A DNA stretch of 64,000 nucleotides. It comes from Porticoccus sp. (GTDB lineage: Bacteria > Pseudomonadota > Gammaproteobacteria > Pseudomonadales > Porticoccaceae). The DNA is taken from assembly GCA_002733125.1 (NCBI GenBank), contig NVUM01000014.1, forward strand, positions 1 through 64,000. The letters run 5' to 3'. Positions 62,778 through 64,000 of the stretch are shown here, in pieces; the first letter of the stretch is position 1, and each line of letters starts with the position of its first letter. Both the position numbers and the translations under genes were made by a program. The notes under the pieces are model-generated. The model searched no databases and was not told where the DNA came from. It was given only the letters and a program-made list of their open reading frames with translations.

Positions 62778-64000
62778 ATGACTACGCCTGAGCAAAAAGC
62801 AGCATATCATCAGGATACGGCAGAGATTAACACCCATGAGCTTATGGATTGCCTGTTGTTATTGGCTGGACTGGAAGGTCGACCGACCTCGCTTTCTGCC
62901 CTGTCATCCGGCTTACCGCTGGTAGATGGAAAACTGACGCCGGAGTTGTTTAATCGGGCGGCAAACCGGGCAGGCCTGGCTTCCATTCTGCTTGCTCGGC
63001 AACTGGATAATATTCCACAGGAAGTTTTACCCTGTGTGCTGCTACTTAACAGTGGTCAGGCCGTGGTTTTGTCCAGCCTGGATGCTGAGTTGCAGTTGGC
63101 CGTATTAACCGACCCTGAAGAGAATATTTCCGAGCAAGTGGATTATGAAACACTAAAAGAGCTCCACAGTGGCCATGTCTTCTATGTCAGGCCGATGCAG
63201 CAATTTGATTCCCGCACGCCAAAAATTTATCAGAAAACCGGAGATCATTGGTTCTGGGGGGTCATGCGTAGTTCCTGGAAGATTTATCGCGATGTCTTAC
63301 TGGCGTCCTTCCTGATTAATTTCTTTGTTTTGGCCCAACCCCTGTTTGTCATGAATGTCTACGACCGGGTGGTGCCTAATAATGCCGTGGAGACCCTCTG
63401 GGCACTGGCTGTCGGTGTGCTCATTGTCTACACATTTGATCTGGTCTTAAAACTGTTGCGCGCCTACCTGGTAGAGCTGGCCGCAAAGCGTTCAGATGTG
63501 GTGCTATCTGCACAATTGCTCGAAAAGGTGCTTAATCTGAAAATGTCTGCCAGGCCCAATTCCACCGGTGCCTTTGCATCCCGTCTGCATGATTTTGATA
63601 TGCTGCGAAATTTTGTCACCTCTTCCACCATCCTGACCCTTATCGATCTGCCCTTTGTGGTTCTCTTTATAGTGTTCATCTGGTACCTGGGTGGCTGGTT
63701 GGTGTTTGTCCCGTTAACGGTGTTCCCGATAGCGCTGTATCTCGGCTTTCGAGCCCAGAAAAAGCTTCGTCCCACTATTGAAAATGTCATGCGGGGTAGC
63801 GCCAAGAAAAATGCCACATTAATCGAAAGTCTGGTAGGTATCGAGACCATCAAGACACTGGGTGCCGAAAGTCAAATTCAGCGAGGCTGGGAACAGGCGG
63901 TGGGTTATGTCTCCCAATGGAGTCTGCAATCGCGTTTGACATCCAACAGTGCACTTCAGGCTGTTCAGTTTTTGCAGCAGGTAGCCATGGTCGCCATTGT
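62778..64000 (+). CDS. Type I secretion ABC transporter, N-terminal part (LapB-like, runs off window)
   Basis: The open frame starts at ATG 62778 and continues to the end without a stop (407 codons visible). Residues about 15-130 form a C39-like peptidase domain without an evident catalytic Cys (a CLD). The ABC membrane domain follows from about 165: WFWGVMRSSWKIYRDVLLAS, FFVLAQPLFVMNVYDRVVPN, RAYLVELAAKRSDVVLSAQL, FDMLRNFVTSSTI, LIESLVGIETIKTLGAE. This layout fits LapB-type exporters of giant adhesins. The ATPase domain lies beyond the window. Divergent from dusA. Confidence 0.88.
   Translation, partial: MTTPEQKAAYHQDTAEINTHELMDCLLLLAGLEGRPTSLSALSSGLPLVDGKLTPELFNRAANRAGLASILLARQLDNIPQEVLPCVLLLNSGQAVVLSSLDAELQLAVLTDPEENISEQVDYETLKELHSGHVFYVRPMQQFDSRTPKIYQKTGDHWFWGVMRSSWKIYRDVLLASFLINFFVLAQPLFVMNVYDRVVPNNAVETLWALAVGVLIVYTFDLVLKLLRAYLVELAAKRSDVVLSAQLLEKVLNLKMSARPNSTGAFASRLHDFDMLRNFVTSSTILTLIDLPFVVLFIVFIWYLGGWLVFVPLTVFPIALYLGFRAQKKLRPTIENVMRGSAKKNATLIESLVGIETIKTLGAESQIQRGWEQAVGYVSQWSLQSRLTSNSALQAVQFLQQVAMVAI

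Overview
The window reads as the chromosome of a gammaproteobacterium, probably a marine or oligotrophic one near the Cellvibrionales/Pseudomonadales. This rests on the housekeeping block dnaX-ybaB-recR-rnd-ycgL-ycgN, on ttcA, hrpA, yheS, dusA and NorR/Hmp with Pseudomonas-like architecture, and on two Pho-box-driven porins. No species can be named from the sequence alone.

Layout. (1) 1-2945: right end of an integrated accessory element, with a wrecked mercuric reductase (merA) fragment, an ACR3-like arsenic permease and a P4-type tyrosine integrase. (2) 2946-12395: a second element of about 9.4 kb, bounded by 58-bp direct repeats that are the 3' part of tRNA-Leu(UAA) starting at the anticodon loop. 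It carries a single-chain Type IIG restriction-modification enzyme, an AbiEii-like nucleotidyltransferase with a small overlapping partner, a HUH/two-tyrosine replication endonuclease, an AlpA-like regulator, two unknown proteins and its own integrase. No capsid or conjugation genes are present, so it resembles a satellite or mobilizable island. The intact tRNA should lie left of the window. (3) 12396-20640: a patchy zone. It has two fossil genes separated by an integron attC-like site, a PAS/GGDEF-like/EAL protein, lemA-M48 protease, a PAS-GGDEF diguanylate cyclase, a DUF305 fossil with in-frame stops, and DUF3096. (4) 20841-36676: metabolic and stress genes. These include a zinc metallopeptidase, MetY, a CaCA exchanger, a GNAT, an HDAC-like hydrolase, divergent hmp/norR with a sigma-54 promoter and NorR-type sites, a secreted octapeptide-repeat glycine-rich protein, a Baeyer-Villiger-type monooxygenase with an alpha/beta hydrolase, the NfeD-slipin pair and an SDR. 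(5) 37078-52624: housekeeping, with a dnaX carrying a programmed -1 frameshift signal. (6) 52750-54672: a complete HvfA-HvfB-HvfC RiPP cluster, in which a secreted KCG-repeat precursor is followed by a DUF692 (MNIO) maturase and its DUF2063 partner. (7) 54754-57588: tandem paralogous porins, each behind a Pho box. (8) 57733-64000: MlaA-like protein, a SpoIIE response regulator with a STAS partner, TerB-like protein, transaldolase, DusA, and the start of a LapB-like type I secretion ABC transporter that runs off the window.

The most notable items are the HvfABC RiPP operon, the tandem tRNA-Leu elements with a paired compensatory difference between the two att copies, the cluster of seven CCCGGG sites in the replication operon, the paired Pho-box porins, the octapeptide-repeat protein beside norR, and the attC-like structure flanked by decayed cassette-like genes.
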